NCBI GenBank assembly: GCA_041879295.1
Contig: CP047152.1
Coordinates: forward strand, 2,795,501-2,859,500
Reading direction: 5' to 3'
Origin: Pseudomonas putida
GTDB taxonomy: Bacteria; Pseudomonadota; Gammaproteobacteria; Pseudomonadales; Pseudomonadaceae
Length of the DNA: 64,000 nucleotides
Shown here in pieces: positions 49,423 through 58,969 of the stretch. Positions within the stretch are counted from its first letter, which is position 1, and the number at the start of each line of letters is the position of its first letter. Both the position numbers and the translations under genes were made by a program. Below the pieces are notes generated by a model, which saw nothing but the letters and a program-made list of their open reading frames with translations, did no database searches and had not been told where the DNA came from.

Positions 49423-50585
49423 TTACCGTTCTGCAGGTGCACGTGGCGTTTGCAGCGGACTGCCATCAAATGCGCGGTTGCAGTGCATATGAGCCGCGCC
49501 GTGTGCGACTGTCACGTAACGTTCGACGTCCGAAATGCGCCCCTGCTTCAAGCGAAGCCTGATCAAATCCAGGCTGCCTGTAATGCCAGCCAGCAAATTA
49601 TTGAAGTCATGAGCGATACCTCCGGTCAGTTGCCCTACCGCCTCCATTTTCTGTGACTGGCGAAGCGCCGCTTGAGCTGCTTCACGCTCGGCAATGGCCT
49701 GTTCTATGCGTGCTTCCAGCGTGTGATTGAGCTGCAGCAGCTCAGATTCCGCTTGCTTCCTTGCCGTTAAATCAATGGATGAACCAATCAGGCCGATGAT
49801 TTCACCTGATTCATTGCGAAGAGGAGACTTCATTGAAAGCCAGTAGGTAGCCGAGCCATCCGGCATGTCGACGCGCTCTTCAATCTGAGTGGCCTTCCCG
49901 CTTTGCATGATGCGCTGATCGATTTCCATGATCTGACGGGCCTGGGCCTTGTCTTCCAGAACTTCCAGGTCTGTCTTGCCAAGGTAAAACTCAGGTGGCT
50001 TACCAATTAGCTGCCTGGCTCCATGGTTCGCGACCAGCAGTGTTCCTTCCAGGTCTTTGGCATAGACAACGCCAGGTACTGCCGCGGCAAAAGTGCGGAG
50101 TAAGGCTGACATTCTGTCGCGCTCAGCCTCGGCAGAGCGGCGTGACTCGATGTCCAGAAGCACCCCCGGAAAGCGAACAGCCAGGCCGTCCGAATTGAGC
50201 TCGGCACGGCCGTTAGCTTCGACCCAGCGGTAGCCGCCCTCGTGCTGTCTCACCCGGTACTCACACCGATAAGCGCCACCGCGGCGCATGGCGTCTTGGA
50301 TGTCAGCCGAGACTCGTTCACGATCATCAGGGTGTACGGACGAAAACGCTTCTTCGATCGGGATGCCGGCCAGACACCTGTCCGCAGCCAGCCCGAAGGA
50401 GCGGGAGAACCGCTCATCAGCGGTAACCCGATTATCCGGATATCCCATACCCATGTGCCGATGCTGGCGCCAGCATCGAGCGCCAGCTGTAGGCGCTCCG
50501 AGGCGGTTGTCGGAAATGCGTGATCCTGATTCGGTGATGCCGGAGCATCAAAGGTGCCTGGAGTGCCAGGGCCTTCGCGATCCAT
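49423..50585 (-). pseudogene. PAS-domain sensor histidine kinase, frameshifted and truncated
   Basis: From ATG 50585 (AGAGG seven bases upstream) the frame reads to GTWVWDI, then needs a one-base insertion at about 50436-50442 to continue PDNRVTADERFSRSFG. Two PAS/PAC domains follow (VHPDDRERV..., then VVYAKDLEGTLLVANHGARQLIG...), then a coiled coil and the phospho-His box GGIAHDFNNLLAGITGSLDL. Shortly after, the sequence diverges and stops at 49423, so the catalytic ATPase domain is missing. It is a dead hybrid kinase or sensor fragment. Confidence 0.78.
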
Positions 50586-50764
50586 AAATTGCCTCTTCAC
50601 TTACATCCATGATCGATTAGCCGATGGAAATCATTTTAGAGCGTGATGCGCCGCCTGAGGTAATCGCAACTGAGCACCTCTTAGGTGAACGTGTAGAGAA
50701 GCGCGTATGCCTGAAATACGGATAGAGTACATTTGTACTCCACTAATACGTCTCGGCTCGAGGC

Positions 50765-51763
50765 TTACTGACTTTCTGACCCTTCTTTGGTTTCAATCGA
50801 AGCGCGAAGTGCTTCTAGCTCGGTTTCAGACTGCTCGAGCAGTGCCTTCAACTCTTCTGCCTTTTGCTGTGCTGCTGTTCCAGTCAGATGGGCATCGGTA
50901 GCCTCTTTACTCTTGGTTTCGAGCTGGTGAGCCAGCAGCTCTTTGGCCCCTTCCGCGCGAGCAGTTGCAGCATTGGCGATGCCTAGGTCGCCTCTCAGAT
51001 GCTCGATAGCGTCACGATGCTGGCTGGCCTCCTTGGCGTGCTGGCGGTTTTCGGCGATCAATCGCTCGTTGTCGCGAATCAATCGAGTGGCCTCCTCCTG
51101 CTTAACCATGAGTGTCTGTTGGAGGACTGTCACCTCTTGCTGCATCTGGTAGATCTGAGTTTCGTGACGGTTTAGATCCTGGTCGCGCTGTTCCTTTACC
51201 GCTACTCGGTAGTGCTCGAGTGCTTCTCTGGCATGCGTGTGCTTCTCCTCCAGAGATTCGATCTGGGCGTCCTTCTCTTGCACGCGAATCTCAAGGTCGC
51301 TGCAGCTCTGGCTGATCCGGGCGTTTCGAGTGATCTCTGTTTGAAGGCTGGATTGAACGATCTTGAGTTCTTCGTCCTGAGCCTGCAGGGCTGACTGCAG
51401 CTTGGCGATCTCCAACTGCGATTGCTCAAGATTACTTTGAAGTGTACTGCTCTCAGCCTTCATCGCTTTTCGTTCAAGCTCAAATACGGCTCGCTCATGC
51501 GCCAAGGCTTCGTTCCCCTCCTCTAGCAAGCGCTCGAGCATCTTGCCCACCAGCTCCGTGAGCTCATCACTTAAGCGCGATGGCGAAGCTGATGGTCGGG
51601 GGTCATGCGTTTCAATCTCCTTCAAAAAGCGCTGAATTGTTGTCTTTGAGCCAGTATTCCCAAGTTCTATGCGTATCGCGTCGATGCTAGGGTTCTGCCC
51701 TCTCGACAGCAGCGCCTCGCGAGCCTTGCGCACCAGTACCAGGTTAATGCCGCCTCTAGCCAT
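50765..51763 (-). CDS. KfrA-like DNA-binding coiled-coil protein
   Basis: 332 residues. The N-terminal KfrA_N DNA-binding domain (about 1-75, VRKAREALLSRGQNPSIDAIRIELGNTGSKTTIQRFLKEIE) is followed by about 230 residues of almost continuous coiled coil. KfrA proteins are plasmid or island nucleoid-like repressors that often autoregulate and aid partition. The gene is divergent from the recombinase gene, with repeated TTACGT sequences between them, so it probably represses both. A decayed fragment of a near relative is at 32485-32590. Confidence 0.82.
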   Translation of the reverse strand: MARGGINLVLVRKAREALLSRGQNPSIDAIRIELGNTGSKTTIQRFLKEIETHDPRPSASPSRLSDELTELVGKMLERLLEEGNEALAHERAVFELERKAMKAESSTLQSNLEQSQLEIAKLQSALQAQDEELKIVQSSLQTEITRNARISQSCSDLEIRVQEKDAQIESLEEKHTHAREALEHYRVAVKEQRDQDLNRHETQIYQMQQEVTVLQQTLMVKQEEATRLIRDNERLIAENRQHAKEASQHRDAIEHLRGDLGIANAATARAEGAKELLAHQLETKSKEATDAHLTGTAAQQKAEELKALLEQSETELEALRASIETKEGSESQ

Positions 51764-51777
51764 GTCTGCCCCTACGA

Positions 51778-51810
51778 TTACGTACTGTTTTACGTTTCAT
51801 GTAATTACGT
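51778..51810. promoter_or_regulatory. Putative KfrA operator with three TTACGT repeats
   Basis: TTACGT occurs at 51778-51783, 51790-51795 and 51805-51810, 15 bp or more before the kfrA-like start, in the divergent gap with the recombinase gene. The spacing (12 and 15) puts them roughly on one helix face. Such iterons are plausible sites for autoregulation. Confidence 0.5.
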
Positions 51811-51965
51811 GCCACTTTAACACCTTCAAACACTAAGAATTCTTTAATTTTTGGCAAGACATAATTGAGGATTATCGCTTGTCAAGGCTATGGTCGAGGG
51901 TAAAATGAGCCGAAAGCCTACAAACGGCAAAACAGAGCCACCGAGGGCTGGAATTGGAGGATTAC

Positions 51966-52907
51966 GTGGTTGAGCGGGCCAGCAAGGCAGATAAGTACTT
52001 GGAGGCGAGCGTTCGAGAGAACACCTCGAAGAGCTATGCAGCTGCCCTCTCCCACTTTGAGGTGACATGGGGCGGCTATCTGCCCACCACCACCGAGTCG
52101 GTCGTGAGGTACATCGCTGAATACGCTGACCAGCTGGCGCTTAGTACCCTTAAGCAGCGTCTGGCTGCGCTCGCCAACTGGCATCAGAGCAACGGGTTCC
52201 CAGATCCGACCAAGGCACCGAAGGTCAGGCAGTTGCTCAAAGGCATTAGGGCGCTTCACCCCGTCCAGCAAAAGCAAGCCGCCCCGCTAGCGTTGCTGCA
52301 TCTTGAGAAGGCAGTCGCGTATCTTGAGGATGAAGCTGCTCAGGCAAGATCCTCCGGCAACATGGGCGCTCTTCTCAAGGCGAGTCGCGACATCGCCCTG
52401 CTCACGATTGGGTTCTGGAGAGGCTTCCGCGGGGATGAGCTTGCCAGGCTCACGATCGAGAACACGCATGCCGAGCGCTACGTCGGGATTAGGTTTTATC
52501 TGGGGTCTAGCAAGGGAGATCGACAGAACATCGGGCGCGAGTACAAAACCCCATCTCTGAGCAAGCTTTGCCCGGTTGAGGCTTACCTGAACTGGATCGA
52601 GGTTGCTGGCCTTACCCGCGGAAGTGTGTTCAGAGGTATTGATCGCTGGGGCAACATCAGCGAGAGACCACTTGCAGCCCACAGTCTGATCCCGCTGCTT
52701 CGCGACACTCTTGAGCGCTGTGGCCTACCCTCCCAGATCTACAGTGCGCACTCCATCCGACGCGGGTTTGCTACGTGGGCAGCAAGCTCAGGATGGGACA
52801 TCAAGACGCTCATGGAGTACGTGGGCTGGAGCGACATGAAATCAGCCCTTCGCTATGTGGAGCCGGCTCAGCAGTTTGGGGGGCTCATCAGGAAGCTGGA
52901 GGGATGA
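51966..52907 (+). CDS. Tyrosine site-specific recombinase/integrase
   Basis: 313 residues. The N-terminal SAM-like core-binding domain (about 1-100) is followed by the catalytic domain with Arg in FWRGFRGDELARL (about 152-160), HSIRR (His262, Arg265), Trp288 and nucleophile Tyr297 in ALRYVEP. GTG 51966 is chosen because TTGGAGG ends 5 bases upstream; a TTG 12 bases earlier is the alternative. A possible leader peptide (MSRKPTNGKTEPPRAGIGGL...) overlaps the start. It is the likely integrase of the island, and the boundary palindromes at 33989 and 56811 are its candidate sites. Confidence 0.88.
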   Translation: MVERASKADKYLEASVRENTSKSYAAALSHFEVTWGGYLPTTTESVVRYIAEYADQLALSTLKQRLAALANWHQSNGFPDPTKAPKVRQLLKGIRALHPVQQKQAAPLALLHLEKAVAYLEDEAAQARSSGNMGALLKASRDIALLTIGFWRGFRGDELARLTIENTHAERYVGIRFYLGSSKGDRQNIGREYKTPSLSKLCPVEAYLNWIEVAGLTRGSVFRGIDRWGNISERPLAAHSLIPLLRDTLERCGLPSQIYSAHSIRRGFATWAASSGWDIKTLMEYVGWSDMKSALRYVEPAQQFGGLIRKLEG

Positions 52908-52927
52908 GACGGGCAGGTGCGATGGCG

Positions 52928-53179
52928 TCACTGCTTCTTGTTCCAGTCTTCTAGTCGCTCACACATGTCGATGACGATCACACTCTCAGCAGTGCTTGCG
53001 TCAGCGCCCTTGGAAAGGACGTAATCATCGAGCTGGTCATATCTGAACACCCGCCCCTGGCAAACCAGATCTTCATAGCAATCCACAACGTCCTCCAGGC
53101 CGGAGTCTGAACGCGTCATCAACACCTTCGTCTGAGGATTGAACGCCTGCAGCAACTGAATCAGCTCAGCGACTTTCAT
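52928..53179 (-). CDS. Small hypothetical protein (gene Y)
   Basis: 83 residues. It begins MKVAELIQLLQAFNPQTKVL, a pattern seen in small phage and island proteins, and is acidic with Cys pairs. ATG 53179 follows AGAGGTG and overlaps the stop of gene X as ATGA, so the two were co-translated. Function unknown. The partner gene is split by IS66, which may also separate Y from its promoter. Confidence 0.6.
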   Translation of the reverse strand: MKVAELIQLLQAFNPQTKVLMTRSDSGLEDVVDCYEDLVCQGRVFRYDQLDDYVLSKGADASTAESVIVIDMCERLEDWNKKQ

Positions 53180-53430
53180 GTACACCTCTTACTCGATAAA
53201 CAGCCGGCGTAGATACTCAGCTCAACCCATGCCATGCTGATCTCAGCATAGAAGGCCTCCCCATCACATAGCCGGCTCTTCGAGCGCGGAGCTGCGATAA
53301 GGCTCACTGCATTGCTAGCTAATTCAGTGGAGGGGTTGAAGCTTTGTAAGTGCTCCATGAACCCCACATTCAAAGCGCTTACCTGATGCCCGATGCTGTG
53401 CTCCCGATTTCCTTCTGGAGCCAGCCCTGC

Positions 53431-53790
53431 ATGATGCGCCCCGACAGCAAAGTCGAAAAAGTCTACCTCTACCCCAAGCCTGTGGACTTTCGAAAGTCCA
53501 TCGACGGCCTTACTGCCTTGGTAGAACTGGATATCAAAGTCGCCGTGTTCGACCCCGTGCTCTTCGTCTTCCTCAACAAGGCGCGTAATCGGATCAAAGT
53601 GTTGTACTGGGAGCGCAACGGCTTCTGCCTCTGGCTCAAGCGCCTGGAAGCCGAGCGCTTCAAAATGTCGCCTGAGCCCAGCGACGAAGCGATTGTCCTG
53701 ACCGTCCAAGAACTCAATTGGCTGCTCGACGGTTTCGACCTTTGGCGCAACCGTCCTCATCAGGTTTTGACTCCGCGCTACGTCGCCTGA
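53431..53790 (+). CDS. tnpB: IS66 TnpB accessory protein
   Basis: 119 residues of the IS66 Orf2 (TnpB) family: VYLYPKPVDFRKSIDGLTALVELDIKVAVF and LYWERNGFCLWLKRLEAERF are its hallmarks. It is needed with TnpC for IS66 transposition. ATG 53431 starts the conserved MMRPDSKVEKV segment. Confidence 0.92.
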   Translation: MMRPDSKVEKVYLYPKPVDFRKSIDGLTALVELDIKVAVFDPVLFVFLNKARNRIKVLYWERNGFCLWLKRLEAERFKMSPEPSDEAIVLTVQELNWLLDGFDLWRNRPHQVLTPRYVA

Positions 53791-53808
53791 CCCGGTATAA
53801 TCCGCGGC

Positions 53809-55365
53809 ATGATTTCCGTGCCCGACAATCTCCCAGACGATCCTGCCCTGCTCAAGCAATTATTGCTTGAGAGCTATGCTGCCCGTTTGCGCGAGCAGGA
53901 AGTCAATCAGGCCCACATCGTCCAAATTGACGATCTGAAAGAACAAATCAAGTTATGGCGTGACCGTTTCTTTGGCCGCAAGTCCGAGCAAACCGTCGAT
54001 CCCAAAACGCCGCAACTGGCCATGTTCGATGAAGCGGAAAATGACCCTCTGCTGGCTGTAGTCGATGATGCCAATGAAGAAGTCGTTGTCCCGGTCAAGC
54101 GCCGTGGCAAGCGCAAGTCATTGGCGGCTAATCTGCCACGTATCGAAGTTATCCATGAGTTGCCCGAACACGAACTGACCTGCGCCTGCGGTTGCCGCAA
54201 GCATGTCATCGGCGAAGAAACCAGCGAGCAGCTCGATATCGTGCCGATGCAGATCCGCGTACTCAAACACGTGCGCAAGATCTATGGCTGCCGTGGTTGC
54301 GAGACTGCTCCTGTCACTGCTGACAAGCCCGCCCAGTTAATCGAAAAAAGCATGGCCAGCCCAAGCGTGCTGGCCATGCTGCTGACGACCAAGTACGTCG
54401 ATGGCTTGCCGCTACACAGGTTTGAAAGTGTGCTGTCCCGCCACGGCATCGAGATTCCACGACAAACCCTGGCGCGTTGGGTGATCCAGTGCAGTAAATA
54501 CTTCCAGCCGCTGTTGAACCTGATGCGTGATCGGCTGCTGGAAAGTCCGGTGATTCATTGCGATGAGACCCGCGTCCAGGTGTTGAAAGAACCGGATCGA
54601 GACCCGACCAGCCAATCCTGGATGTGGGTGCAAGCCAGTGGCCCGCCTGATCGACAAGTTGTGCTGTTCGACTACACCACCAGCCGTGCGCAGGAAGTAC
54701 CATTGCGTCTGCTGCAAGGCTATCGCGGCTATGTGATGACCGACGATTATGCGGGTTACAACGCTTTGGCGTTGCAGCCCGGTATCGAGCGACTGGCATG
54801 CATGGTTCACGCGCGCCGCAAGTTCGTCGAAGCACAAAAGGTGCAGCCCAAGGGTAAGACCGGACGAGCCGATGTGGCGCTGACGATGATCAATAAGCTG
54901 TATGACATCGAGCGCGACCTCAAGGAGGTCAGCGACGAACAGCGGTTCATCGGTCGCCAGGAAAGAAGCTTACCGATCCTCGGTCAGCTGAAAAGCTGGC
55001 TGGACAAGACGTACGCCCAGGTGACGCCGCAAAGCGTATTGGGCAAGGCGGTGCATTACCTGGCAAACAACTGGCGCCGCCTGGAACGGTATGTCGAAGC
55101 GGGCCATTTGCCAATCGACAACAACCTGGCAGAGCGTGCGATAAAACCGTTTGTCATTGGGCGCAAGGCTTGGCTGTTCAGTGACACGCCCAAGGGCGCC
55201 ACGGCAAGTGCGCAGATATACAGCTTGGTCGAGACCGCCAAGGTCAACGGCCAGGAGCCCTATACGTGGCTGCGCCACGTACTTGAGCGCCTGCCGTATG
55301 CGTCGTCGGTCTCAGACTACGAAGCCTTGCTGCCATGGAACTGCTCGCCAGAGATACCACGGTAA
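53809..55365 (+). CDS. tnpC: IS66 TnpC transposase
   Basis: 518 residues. The N-terminal coiled-coil region carries [10 protein letters not shown]; a Cys zinc finger follows ([13 protein letters not shown] and CRGCETAP), then the DDE catalytic domain ([20 protein letters not shown] and the [25 protein letters not shown] end). It appears intact. Confidence 0.95.
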   Translation: MISVPDNLPDDPALLKQLLLESYAARLREQEVNQAHIVQIDDLKEQIKLWRDRFFGRKSEQTVDPKTPQLAMFDEAENDPLLAVVDDANEEVVVPVKRRGKRKSLAANLPRIEVIHELPEHELTCACGCRKHVIGEETSEQLDIVPMQIRVLKHVRKIYGCRGCETAPVTADKPAQLIEKSMASPSVLAMLLTTKYVDGLPLHRFESVLSRHGIEIPRQTLARWVIQCSKYFQPLLNLMRDRLLESPVIHCDETRVQVLKEPDRDPTSQSWMWVQASGPPDRQVVLFDYTTSRAQEVPLRLLQGYRGYVMTDDYAGYNALALQPGIERLACMVHARRKFVEAQKVQPKGKTGRADVALTMINKLYDIERDLKEVSDEQRFIGRQERSLPILGQLKSWLDKTYAQVTPQSVLGKAVHYLANNWRRLERYVEAGHLPIDNNLAERAIKPFVIGRKAWLFSDTPKGATASAQIYSLVETAKVNGQEPYTWLRHVLERLPYASSVSDYEALLPWNCSPEIPR

Positions 55366-55650
55366 GCTGAGGCCCTATCTTTTAGAAGGTGGGGTTCATG
55401 GATCGCACTCCTTGAAACTCTCTACCCCTTCCGCATCCACGCTTACATTAACGTCCTCATCGAACCGGTAGGTCAGCACGTCGGAAGAAGTCTCAAGCTC
55501 CGTAGCCCAATGGATGATCTCTAGATCACCCAGGATGATGAGGTCAGCATCCATTTTGGGGCTGTACGTCATCCATAAGCTTCGGTTGTGAGCACTCGTC
55601 TTTCTGCTAGCTGCCAGCTGCTTGCGGCGGTGCCCTTTGAGTGATGGCAT

Positions 55651-56810
55651 TTTGGATAGGCCTCAGTGGATACCAAGGTACGAAATTGCTTCCTGAATTT
55701 TAGTACGACGAACGGAGCCGTTTAGGACTGATTTGCTACTTTCGAAGCCGCTTAAAGAGCATTAAGATATAAAAACTCCCAACTACAAGGCTTATTTCAC
55801 AAAAACTATGAGATAGTCATTCCATTTAGTGAATCCTAATGACGTGTGATGCCATAGGGTCTAATTTACCTCTCAACGATGCGATGGGGTCGAAGTTACT
55901 TCTCAATGCTGGAAGTGATTTTTACCGACTAACTCACCGAATATCGGGATGAAAATTCCCAACTCACTGATTTGTCTGGTTAAAGTAGCTACCGGGGATG
56001 GGGTTATCGTTTCTTCCGTGTACTACCAGTTCAGCCGGCTTCAGGTGTTGCTACCAGCAACACGCATCAGCTCCGAAGTAAGTCGCTGCAGACAGCTCTG
56101 CCGGTGGTTTTTCACGGTGAAAAAATCCACGGTGAAACTTCAGAGCCCAGATCGCACTACGATTTTCGCGGGCACCGAAATTACGGTCGCCGTTGGCTTT
56201 TCGGCCAACGTTGCGTCATTTGACCCAGTACCTCAAGTTGCGACGCGAGGTTCAACACGTCCAAGTCTACGCCTAGAACTGAATCGGCTTCGTACGGATA
56301 CCGCGTGCCAGAGAACAGATTCGACGCAGTACTTATTCATTTGTCCAACTCAAAGCCTGGTGCCAGGCTCTGTGAATCGCACGAAACTGGCTGGCTAGGT
56401 CGCTAGGAATTGCGTTTTACAGATCAGACAAGCAGTGTCCATTACCACGTGGCTTCAGGCGCAGTCGCAGGTGCCCATCAGGATCATATTCAGATCTGGG
56501 GAACGCGGGTCAGCCTTAACCAGAAGCGACTTGAGAAACAGCTCTCAAGCGAGCGCCGAATTCCTCACAGCTGGCCAGTAACGCGTTCTATCTGGGGAAC
56601 TTTTCGCTCTCACCTCAAGCACTTGAGCTGCCTGCAGAAATGTCTGGGCTTCCTCTATAGCCCAAGTATTGGGCAGTGGGACGTCATCCTTCATATGGCG
56701 TCTTAAGTGGACCTTCGCTTGGAGCTGTGGCTGGTAGCAACAGCCAACGGCCGCATAGCATAGCGGGATAAGCTCTGGTACCCTGCCCTTATAATATGAA
56801 TTTAAGAAAT
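55651..56810. other. Unassigned right end of island
   Basis: About 1.2 kb with no secure gene. Two plus-strand frames (55949-56398 and 56410-56706) lack ribosome-binding sites and recognised domains. A perfect hairpin CGTTGGC-TTTTCG-GCCAACG at 56191-56210 and repeated CACGGTGAAA near 56114-56134 are the only notable elements. Confidence 0.5.
56191..56210. repeat. Perfect 7-bp stem hairpin
   Basis: CGTTGGC-TTTTCG-GCCAACG. It may be part of a terminator or a small mobile-element end; no neighbouring gene explains it. Confidence 0.4.
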
Positions 56811-56840
56811 AACTCTACTAAATATTCATTTAGTAGAGTT
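56811..56840. repeat. Right boundary palindrome of the island
   Basis: AACTCTACTAAAT-ATTC-ATTTAGTAGAGTT is a perfect 13-bp palindrome. It is almost identical, in inverted orientation, to the element at 33989-34016, and the match includes ATTTC on the island side. It lies 53 bp beyond the YedE-like gene's stop, so it could also act as that gene's terminator (TTATTTCTT follows on the minus strand). Confidence 0.55.
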
Positions 56841-56892
56841 GCACTCAGTAAGTGCCTGGTAATGAGTTCGATCAAGACTAATTTGTGTATCG

Positions 56893-57324
56893 TCAAACCC
56901 TGCCCTGACGACTGCGAAAGTTTTCCGCAACATTGAACAACCCCATACCGACGAGCATCGCGATCACGAACAGCCAGGCTTGCCAGTACCCCCCGGCGAG
57001 CAACACCAGCGCTGGCCCCGGACAAACGCCGGTAAGCCCCCAGCCTATGCCAAAGACGAGGCTCCCGCCGACAAGTCGACGGTCGATGTCACGCCTGGCA
57101 GGCAGCTGTATCTTACCTCCCAGCACAGCAGTGGTGTGACGCCGCGCCCAAGTCATAGGCAACAGTGCGGCACCTATCGCACCCACCATGACCAGTGCAA
57201 GCGACGGGTCCCACTGCCCGGCAATGTCGAGAAAACCTAACACCTTGGCGGGGTTTGCCATGCCGGATAGCAGTATTCCCATGCCGAATAGCAACCCTGC
57301 AATGAAGCCACTGATCCGCTTCAT
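56893..57324 (-). CDS. YeeE/YedE-family membrane protein, second half of a pair
   Basis: 143 residues with four predicted membrane segments and the motif [13 protein letters not shown] (about 97-109), whose Cys is thought to pass sulfur species. ATG 57324 is used because it lies one base after the upstream gene's stop and has AGGAG near. With the preceding gene it forms a split YeeE/YedE transporter of the PmpAB type for thiosulfate or sulfide/persulfide-related sulfur. No repressor or beta-lactamase-like partner gene is adjacent. Confidence 0.82.
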   Translation of the reverse strand: MKRISGFIAGLLFGMGILLSGMANPAKVLGFLDIAGQWDPSLALVMVGAIGAALLPMTWARRHTTAVLGGKIQLPARRDIDRRLVGGSLVFGIGWGLTGVCPGPALVLLAGGYWQAWLFVIAMLVGMGLFNVAENFRSRQGRV

Positions 57325-57325
57325 T

Positions 57326-57763
57326 TCACGCTCCTGAAAAAAGATGCCTGACCACAAAGACCGTGGCAAAGCCGGCGGCCATGAAGCACAGAGTCGCCAC
57401 TGCCGAACGGGGCGACAGGCGTGACAGGCCACAAACGCCATGGCCACTGGTGCAGCCACCGCCATAGCGAGTACCGAGACCTACCAGAACTCCCGCGACT
57501 ATAAGCAGCCAAGGCGCCATACTGAAGTGAGCCGGAGGCATTGCCGAGAACAGTTGCCATAAAAGTGGCGCTGCAATGAGGCCCAACAAGAAGCACACTT
57601 TTTCACCCCGCCCTTCCCCGCCACTTTGCAGGAGAGAACCGAGCAAACCGCTGATGCCCGCGATGCGCCCGTTCGCAACGGCGAACAGCCCAGCGGCCAA
57701 ACCGATCAGTGCCCCGCCTGCCAATGCCGACCACGGCGTGAAGGCAGCCATATCAACAAACAT
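57326..57763 (-). CDS. YeeE/YedE-family membrane protein, first half of a pair
   Basis: 145 residues with about four membrane segments and the family signature [21 protein letters not shown] (about 95-115), with paired Cys. ATG 57763 is preferred for the nearby GGAG; a longer start exists 30 bp up. It pairs with the gene at 56893-57324, which starts right after its stop. Confidence 0.84.
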   Translation of the reverse strand: MFVDMAAFTPWSALAGGALIGLAAGLFAVANGRIAGISGLLGSLLQSGGEGRGEKVCFLLGLIAAPLLWQLFSAMPPAHFSMAPWLLIVAGVLVGLGTRYGGGCTSGHGVCGLSRLSPRSAVATLCFMAAGFATVFVVRHLFSGA

Positions 57764-57898
57764 CTCAGCGCTCCATTGTCGAATTAGAGACAAAAACAGA
57801 TTCCATCTTAACGCTAGAGAACGACCTCATGACACTTCCCTGCACGCGGTGCCCGCGTTCAAGCCTGCTGCGGAAACGATAGAAGCGAGACAATGAAG

Positions 57899-58789
57899 TC
57901 AGCTGACCGGCGCAGGCTTGATCGTCAGGATACTGCACGGTGCATGGCTTACAAGCCGCTCGGTGGTATCGCCGATCACCTTGGCCCAACGCCTGGCCTG
58001 CACAACGCCGACCACCACCACATCGATCTTCAGCGTGGCGATGTAGGACTTGATCACGCGCAGGGGCGCGCCTTCGCTGAAATGCCGTTGCGTATGGGCA
58101 ACGCCATGTGCATCGGCCAACGCATCGAAAGGCAACTGCAGTGACTCGCGTAACTGGTTCGCCCAGGGGCCGGCAAGGTCAGGGTTGGCCAACATGGCGA
58201 TGGGCAGGTCGTAAGCCGAGAGCAAGTGCAACTGGCCCTTGCATTGAGTCGCCAGTTGCTGACCTGCCGCGACCAAGGCATGGTTGAGGGCGTCGTTGTG
58301 TGGCGACGGGTTGGCGACATCCACTGCGACCAGAATGTTCTGGGGGATGGCTGGGGCATCCGCCGGTACGAACAGCAACGGCGTCTCACTTCCATGCAGC
58401 AACACTTGGTCTAGCGAGGTCCGGGCTATCTGGTCGAGCAGGGAATGGCCCGGGCAGTCCTTGATCACCAGATCAGGTGCGTAGCGGGCAATGCAGGCTG
58501 GCAGTTCATCGCGCGGATTGGAGGTTTCTACGGCCTCGAAACCTGGCCGAGCCCCAACGAATTGATGCTCATCCAGCAGCGCTTTGAGTTCGGTGCTGAA
58601 GTGCACGAATGAGACCGAAGGTAGCGAGTCCTCCTGCAATTCATGACGCAGGCGCAGTTCACCCGATTCGTGGATACCCAGTACTTGCAAGCTCGCCCCC
58701 GACGCCGCAGACAATGCCATGGCCCGGGGCAGCGCGGCATTGGCACGGGCCTCGGTCATGATTAGCAGAATCCGGCGATACGGCTTCAT
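57899..58789 (-). CDS. Tandem universal stress protein
   Basis: 296 residues comprising two UspA-type domains. The first begins RRILLIMTEARANAALPRAMALSAASGASL; the second begins NILVAVDVANPSPHNDALNHAL and ends VVVVGVVQARRWAKVIGDTTERLVSHAPCSILTIKP, close to the ATP-binding pattern G-x2-G-x9-GS/T. ATG 58789 follows GGGGAGG. An Anr/FNR box is centred about 78 bp upstream, so it is likely an oxygen-limitation stress protein. Confidence 0.88.
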   Translation of the reverse strand: MKPYRRILLIMTEARANAALPRAMALSAASGASLQVLGIHESGELRLRHELQEDSLPSVSFVHFSTELKALLDEHQFVGARPGFEAVETSNPRDELPACIARYAPDLVIKDCPGHSLLDQIARTSLDQVLLHGSETPLLFVPADAPAIPQNILVAVDVANPSPHNDALNHALVAAGQQLATQCKGQLHLLSAYDLPIAMLANPDLAGPWANQLRESLQLPFDALADAHGVAHTQRHFSEGAPLRVIKSYIATLKIDVVVVGVVQARRWAKVIGDTTERLVSHAPCSILTIKPAPVS

Positions 58790-58859
58790 GGGACACCTCC
58801 CCGGCGCGGCTGTTGGGTTGCATGCGATTGTCATTATCGAAGCAGGTGCAGGTTCGTTT

Positions 58860-58873
58860 TTGATAAATATCAA
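58860..58873 (-). promoter_or_regulatory. Anr/FNR box upstream of the universal stress gene
   Basis: TTGATAAATATCAA, a perfect consensus match, centred about 78 bp before the ATG at 58789, a normal place for an activator site with a short leader. Confidence 0.8.
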
Positions 58874-58969
58874 GGCTCCCAGACGCCACCTCGCACCTGG
58901 TAGTGCTGAGCGTTGCTCTATTGCCATGGGCGGCGTCAAGCGCGCCGGGCTGTTTCGACAGGCACTGAT

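Larger units (their letters stand above)
53344..55411 (+). mobile_element. IS66-family insertion sequence (2068 bp)
   Basis: Inverted ends share TCCATGAACCCCAC. The 8-bp flanks TTGAAGCT (53336-53343) and TTGAAACT (55412-55419) fit the IS66 duplication length but differ by one base, suggesting an older insertion. It carries tnpB and tnpC on the plus strand; no tnpA is evident, so it is a short form or missing that gene. Confidence 0.8.
53176..55650 (-). pseudogene. Hypothetical gene X split by IS66
   Basis: The N-terminal part (55650 down to 55412) reads MPSLKGHRRKQLAASRKTSA and ends DAEGVESF. The C-terminal part (53335 down to 53176) continues NPSTELASNAVSLIAAPRSK and ends GCLSSKRCT. Removing the element and one target copy joins them in frame and gives a 132-residue protein whose stop overlaps gene Y by 4 bp. 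No family was recognised. The basic start and central acidic/Val-rich stretch are the only visible traits. Confidence 0.8.

Noticed and set aside
54412..54837. Minus-strand frames within IS66 tnpC
   Set aside because: Antisense of a complete, recognisable transposase; no start signal.
55949..56706. Two plus-strand frames at the right end of the island
   Set aside because: No ribosome-binding sites, no domain, and composition unlike neighbouring genes.
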